From Pleurostoma richardsiae (Eukaryota > Ascomycota > Sordariomycetes > Calosphaeriales > Pleurostomataceae), in contig JANBVO010000045.1 in assembly GCA_030052745.1 (NCBI GenBank), positions 186,001 through 250,000 of the forward strand: a stretch of DNA of 64,000 nt, written 5' to 3'. Of the stretch, positions 59,381-64,000 are shown piece after piece. Made by a program: the position numbers and the translations under genes. The notes beneath the pieces were generated by a model that worked only from the letters and a program-made list of their open reading frames with translations, did not search any database and was not told the origin of the DNA. Each line of letters opens with the position of its first letter. Positions within the stretch are counted from its first letter, which is position 1.

Positions 59381-60005
59381 GCATTTCCCGTTATTTGGCC
59401 ACCTTTGGCAAGGGCTGTTGTTCCCCAGGGCCAATAACTACACCTGTACATCTGATGCTGCGATTCTCCTAGAGGCCTAGCAAGCAGTTTCGCCGCATAT
59501 CATAGAACCCCCAGTGCTACACGGCCTGTTGATATTAGTAGGGTTAGCTGGGTCTGCTCTAACGTCGAGTGTACGAAAAGATGTACTGATCGATGGTGGC
59601 TTTCGATGGCGATGACTGGCGAGGCCTTCACTTCACACGCTAGAGCTGCCTTTCTACGCCTACCTTTAATAGACGAAGCTCATGTCTCGCTGAGACTAGA
59701 ATATACTTGTACGATTATGATCAGAGGCGTTTGCTTTACAAATGGCTGGATGAGCCCGCGTGGACGGAGTCTGAACACGAAATCGGGCGGATTGAAGATG
59801 AGGGTGACATAGATATCGTTTATGAATTCTTTCATCGACTCTTGGATTTTACAAGCTAGGAGTACATGCAGGCATGTAGCCCCTTGATAGAGAGTCTAAG
59901 CCCCCCAGACTTGACGAAGCGATTCCGAGCCCAGGTTGACATGTCTTCGAGTACCGGCACTCGCGGAACAACCGCATGAACAAGTGTTGAAGTCAACTGC
60001 TCTGT
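59381..60005. other. Convergent intergenic gap
   Basis: About 0.6 kb between the 3' ends of the PAQR gene (+) and the TFIIIC gene (-). Only UTR-like sequence is seen. Confidence 0.7.
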
Positions 60006-62406
60006 TCACTTCTCCTGAGTGGTACGCGATTCCTCCATCGCGTCACCTGCCTCGTCCGATGCCCACTCGACACCGAGGTCCATAATCCTGACCAGCCCTG
60101 ACCCCATCGCGACAGCCGCCAAGCACCCGAGCTCGACATTGGGATTCCATGCCAGGGCGGTTATCCTGCTCCATGGATGGTATATTGCGGCCCTCGACAC
60201 CTCAAACACCCTGGGCCGCCCGCCATTCTCGGCGTCGTCCGCAACCGCACCCGGCGCCCCCTCTCCATCGTCCGGGTCGGCCCCCTGTTGCTGTCCCTCC
60301 TCCGCCTCCCTTGGTGGGTGCGCCTTCCCTTTGCCCTTCCTCCCCTTCACCTTGGCCTTCGCGGGACCTTTCTTCGCCCTATGCTGCACCCTCACGTGCT
60401 CCGTCCGCGGGTTGACGTTCGCCTCTGGCAGGAACCCCTGCAGGATGCGCGCCGCGCCGCGCGCAGCCGACCCCGGGGCGTCACGAAACTCGTGCTGCAG
60501 GACCCGCAGCTTGCGGCCCTCCTCGCCGCGCTCCGCCATCAGCTTCCTGATCGCGTTGAGGGCCCAGACGCTGCCGTCGGCGCAGCCCACCAGCAGGTAG
60601 GGGTGTGCCTTGCCGGCGGCGAGGCAGGTCAGGCCGGCGGGCAGGGTGACGAGGGTGCGGCTCTGGACGGCGAAGCGGACGTGGGCGAAGCCGACGATGG
60701 TGTTGTAGGGCGTCGGGGAGGGGTAGATGCCGAACCAGCCCTGCAGGTGGTCGTTCCAGTCCAGCAGGTTCGGCTGGAAGCTGACGCCGCCGAGAAGGGG
60801 CACGTAAGTCGACTCGGCGGCGGGGAGGGCCAGGTCGGTCACGGTCGGGCAGCCGCCGACGGGGGTGGAGGAGATCATGTAAGGGCGCGAGGGGTAGCCC
60901 GACGAGATGTCGAGGACCTGGCTGATGTGCACGGGGTGCCGAGCTAGGAACCGGCAGGGATAGACGGACCAGAGGGTGATGGAGCCGTCGGAGTGGCCGA
61001 GGCAGAGGCGATTGGTGCCACACCAGGTGAGGCAGGTGGCAGTGACGGCGTACTCGGAGGTGATGCCAAGGGTCGCCATGGGCTCGTCGATCCAGTCTAG
61101 AAAAGGGTTAGCAGGGCATCTCTGCTGTGGCCTGTCACTCGCGAGAAGAAGGTTGCTCACCGAACATGTCCTGTCCCTGTGCTTTTGGTACTGGGACCGC
61201 AACTACCCGCACCAGCCCGTCACCGCACAGCGCGGCAAGGATACCGTAGGTCGCCGTCGTGCGCAGCGGGGCAGGACACCACTGCAAGCGCTTCGGCCTG
61301 CCCCAGTCGAAGCAGATACCGCCTATCCTCTCGGGAGGCGCTGTCGAAGGGCGTCGTATCCCTTGCTCGTCTGTCGCCGTCTGCAGCCTCCAGAACTGGA
61401 TGCACCCGTCTCTCTCCTCGTCCTGCTTGGTCTCTTCGTCCGTCTCATGGTACACCTGATCCGAATGCGGCACAACACCTAGCGCCAGCAGTTGCTCGGA
61501 GCTCCCTCCCGGTAGCGGTGCCCAGCCCAGAGACAGGACGAGGCCCCCAACATCGAATATCCAGCCGTTGAGGGTGTCTAGCTTCGGCTCAGGATCTGTC
61601 ACGGGAGCACCCAGTTGCGACAACAAGCAGCTCTGTCCATACTTGAACTTGGACTCTTTCTGATCATCATGAGGGCCAAGGAGAACAACGAGCTCGTCGC
61701 CGCTGTCGACCAGAGGCACAAACCGCTCTGCATGCTTGGACGGTATCCGGTGGGCTCGTTGCAGGTTTTCACCCGCGGACAAGTACGCCCGATACCATTT
61801 GAGGCAGGCCTGGGCTCGATCGAATTCAAAGGCCTGGGGCAGCCAGGGACTGGGCATGGCTGCGCCGACGCCAGAGGGCCGCTTGGAGGGCAACAGGCGG
61901 TACTCGCACCACTGGTTCATCATGGCGTAGACGATGTCGAGGTGATCCTCGTCCGGCCCGTACAGGATTTCGGCCAGCTGACGGAAGCGGTGCCAGCGCC
62001 TGAGGGGCCCGACGTAGATGCGCGTCGCGCGCAGGTCGACGGGGTACTTGGGCACCTCGTGGACGTGATAATCTGGCTGCGATGCGGCGAGGAGTTTCGC
62101 GGCGTGGCTCCTCCGCTGCGCCCGCCTCCTCTTGGCTTCGGCGGCCTTCTTTCTCGACGTGGTCGAAGCCTTTGCATTGTCATCTCCGTCGTCGAAATCG
62201 TCGCCCTCGTCGCTCATGATCCCAGCCAGTGCAGGCTCGTCTTCTGCTGCTTCATAATCGTTTTCATCGTCGTTTCCCCGGCGGCGGCCTGCTTCTTCAT
62301 CCACATCCATCGCATCCTCAGCCGCAGGTCCACCTGGTTCCTCCTCTGGCGCCTCCCCTGGCGCGTAGGTGAAATGCTTCGTCTTGTTCGACTCCCGCGT
62401 GCGCAT
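60006..62406 (-). CDS. TFIIIC subunit Tfc6/Sfc6-like WD40 protein
   Basis: Two exons, 62406-61161 and 61096-60006, give 778 residues; the GTGAGC intron has a GCTAAC branch site and joins QDMFG to DWIDEPM. The N-terminal 120 residues are acidic then basic. Next comes a conserved WHRFRQLAEILYGPDEDH segment and WD40-type repeats (IQFWRLQTA, ICFDWGRPKRLQW, TLWSVYPCRF, YLLVGCADGSVWALN, ITALAWNPN). A Lys-rich loop (KKGPAKAKVKGRKGKGKAHP) lies near residue 690. This pattern fits the fungal homologue of yeast Tfc6, fission-yeast Sfc6 and human GTF3C2, part of the tauB arm of TFIIIC that recognises the B-box of tRNA genes. The start is the first ATG of the frame. It lies 1.2 kb from an RNase P subunit gene on the same strand. 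Confidence 0.75.
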
Positions 62407-63598
62407 GTTGGCTTGGTGTGTGAGAGGTGGTCCTTCGTGAATTGTTCTGTTTCCGTTCTGCGAGATCACTGGCGTAAACGTCGGATTTTAGTGAGTTGTT
62501 GGTGATGTGCTTAGTGGGGTTGCGCTGAAAGCGCGCTGAGGGAGCTTGACGACATGTAAGGCACCTGACGACTTACACGCTGACACCATTACCGGTCGTG
62601 TCTACCAAGCTTATGTTACTTGTCTTCTATGTTTGCAAGTCATGGCACATATCGTTCGGCATCTAGGTATCTTGGCATATCCTTGGCGGACAATTGCGGT
62701 GCGAGAAGTCTTGTAGACTCCACGGGGCAGATTTATTTAGCAGACATGTTCGAGTCAACCGCCCGTATATTTACCGCATGGCACGGCAAGCCTGCATTGA
62801 ATTCAAGACAGAATTATAATGGGAAAAGGTGGATGTAAACATGACACAGGGTATGAGAGAATCTGGCAGACGGCACACGACCGAATTAACCGGTCTCACT
62901 GGTCTTCAAGGTTCGATAGCTCCTAGAATAACATCGTCTGCTATGCCTCTCACTTCTTGGGCTTTCACGCTTCTGAAGCGGCAGCATCATGAGAGACTCT
63001 GACGTTCCGACCATCAGCAGAAGCGTTGATTACTGTCAGTGCCTCTTGCCATTTGAGCTATAATTCCACCGATAGCCGCACACCACACAAAGTAGGTAGG
63101 TATCCCCCAAGCGCATATGTAACGTCCTGGAGGGTATAGAGAAGGACCGCTCACGCGAGCCCCAAGACAGCGTTATGCTCGCTTTCCTCCACGTCAACAT
63201 GGTGCCTGTGATGTTGCGGCCTGACCAATGTTACTCTCGATATTAGCCTCGCTGTATGGCGACGTCACCATAGGGAATGAGAACGTAGACCCGGGGGGGA
63301 ACATTCTGTCCTGGGTGCGTAGACCTGGCATTAGTAGCGGGGATGAGTAGGTATCTCTCAGCTGCATCAGCGCTCTATTCCCAGAGACGGCGGACGGATT
63401 CTGCTTAGACAGCGTGGACCGGGCGCACCTGACGGAGCGCCCTGGACATCGTGCTGAAGTGACACTGATCCACGGTGTCCGTCTTCGGTGGTGATATGCG
63501 GGCATGATCAAGTCCCCATTCCGACGCGGCTCCTCGAGCTTGTTGAGCAGGCAGACCTCAGACCACCTACGATCTCTTCGGCGGTCCTCGTAGATCTC
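62407..63598. other. Intergenic between the TFIIIC and Rpp29 genes
   Basis: About 1.2 kb, holding the TFIIIC subunit promoter and the Rpp29 3' UTR. No gene is seen; the minus-strand frame at 63194-63511 matches nothing known. Confidence 0.6.
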
Positions 63599-64000
63599 TC
63601 AGAGATCCTTCAGGAAGTGTGCCTTGAACTTCTTGTTCGCCCGGTCCGCCGCTCGGTGGCTGAACTGGTCACCATGGATCTCGAAGACTAGCCTCCTCGG
63701 CGTGGCTGCCGGTGCCGCCGCCTGTTTGTCGACATCCATGACCTGGCCGACCTTCTTCTTGCCATCACCATTCTGCCCAGTCTCTGAACTCCCACCTGCC
63801 GCACCATCCGCCTCTTCGACTGGCACCTCGACGCGGAACACCGTGCCCTCCTTGGGGACGATCTTGAGTTTGTCCTCGCGCGTGATCACCTCGAACACGA
63901 ACCGCGCGTCCTTGACCACGATGCCGCGGATGCCCACCCTGTCCACGCACCTGCTCCGCACCACCTCCATCTCCGCGCCGTGCATGTCCGCGCTGCTCAG
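63599..64000 (-). CDS. POP4: RNase P/MRP subunit Rpp29/Pop4, 3' part
   Basis: The frame is open through the right window edge, so the N-terminus is missing; 133 codons plus the stop are present. The Rpp29 domain is clear: ADMHGAEMEVVRSRCVDRVG, then IRGIVVKDARFVFEVITRED, KLKIVPKEGTVFRVEVP, and the closing FEIHGDQFSHRAADRANKKF. These form the Sm-like barrel that contacts the RNase P RNA in this family. RNase P removes the 5' leader of tRNAs; RNase MRP cuts rRNA precursors. A 40-residue Gly/Glu/Lys/Ala-rich insert separates the last two strands, longer than in yeast or human proteins. A Met at 63985 is internal to the conserved domain and is not the start. Confidence 0.93.
   Translation of the reverse strand: MSSADMHGAEMEVVRSRCVDRVGIRGIVVKDARFVFEVITREDKLKIVPKEGTVFRVEVPVEEADGAAGGSSETGQNGDGKKKVGQVMDVDKQAAAPAATPRRLVFEIHGDQFSHRAADRANKKFKAHFLKDL

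Noticed and set aside
60006-62469. TFIIIC subunit start at 62469
   Set aside because: That codon is GTG; the first in-frame ATG is at 62406 and gives a plausible basic N-terminus.

Overview
The window is nuclear DNA of a filamentous ascomycete (Pezizomycotina, most likely a Sordariomycete). The grounds are short introns with GTRNGT donors and CTAAC/CTGAC branch sites, GC-rich codon use, and typical families of that group: a fungal rhodopsin-domain membrane protein, a short secreted tyrosinase, an ENA sodium ATPase, a CSC1-type channel, a Ran1/Ksp1-like kinase and a Prp4 splicing kinase. No tRNA, rRNA, CRISPR array or intact transposon was recognised.

Layout. 0.4-7.4 kb: a giant Lys/Glu/Pro-rich protein with 18 Trp-plus-polylysine repeats. 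9.7-11.1 kb (-): rhodopsin-domain seven-helix protein. 15.3-16.7 kb (+): secreted tyrosinase. 18.7-22.0 kb (-): CSC1/OSCA-like stress-gated channel. 24.5-25.5 kb (-): disordered Ala/Pro/Glu-rich protein with a nuclear-type basic tail. 27.3-30.8 kb (+): ENA-type P-ATPase, with candidate PacC sites upstream. 31.5-32.3 kb (+): dolichol-phosphate mannose synthase. 32.9-33.9 kb (+): SAC3/GANP-type PCI protein. 35.1-36.6 kb (+): secreted repeat protein with candidate Kex2 sites. 42.1-43.8 kb (-): Ran1/Ksp1-like kinase, alone in a gene-poor stretch of about 16.6 kb. 53.1-56.4 kb (-): Prp4 kinase with a 652-bp intron. 57.1-57.5 kb (+): TMA7. 58.2-59.4 kb (+): PAQR/Izh-type receptor. 60.0-62.4 kb (-): TFIIIC Tfc6-like WD40 protein. 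63.6-64.0 kb (-): 3' part of the RNase P/MRP subunit Rpp29/Pop4, cut by the window edge.

The genes are mostly independent housekeeping, signalling and secretory functions rather than a cluster. Loose themes are ion and osmotic stress (CSC1 channel and ENA pump about 5 kb apart) and tRNA production (TFIIIC subunit next to an RNase P subunit). The items I find least like described biology are the Kex2-site repeat protein at 35.1 kb, the Trp/Lys repeat protein at 0.4 kb, and the large gene-poor domain around the Ran1-like kinase. Exon limits were placed by eye from splice motifs and reading-frame continuity; none is backed by transcripts.
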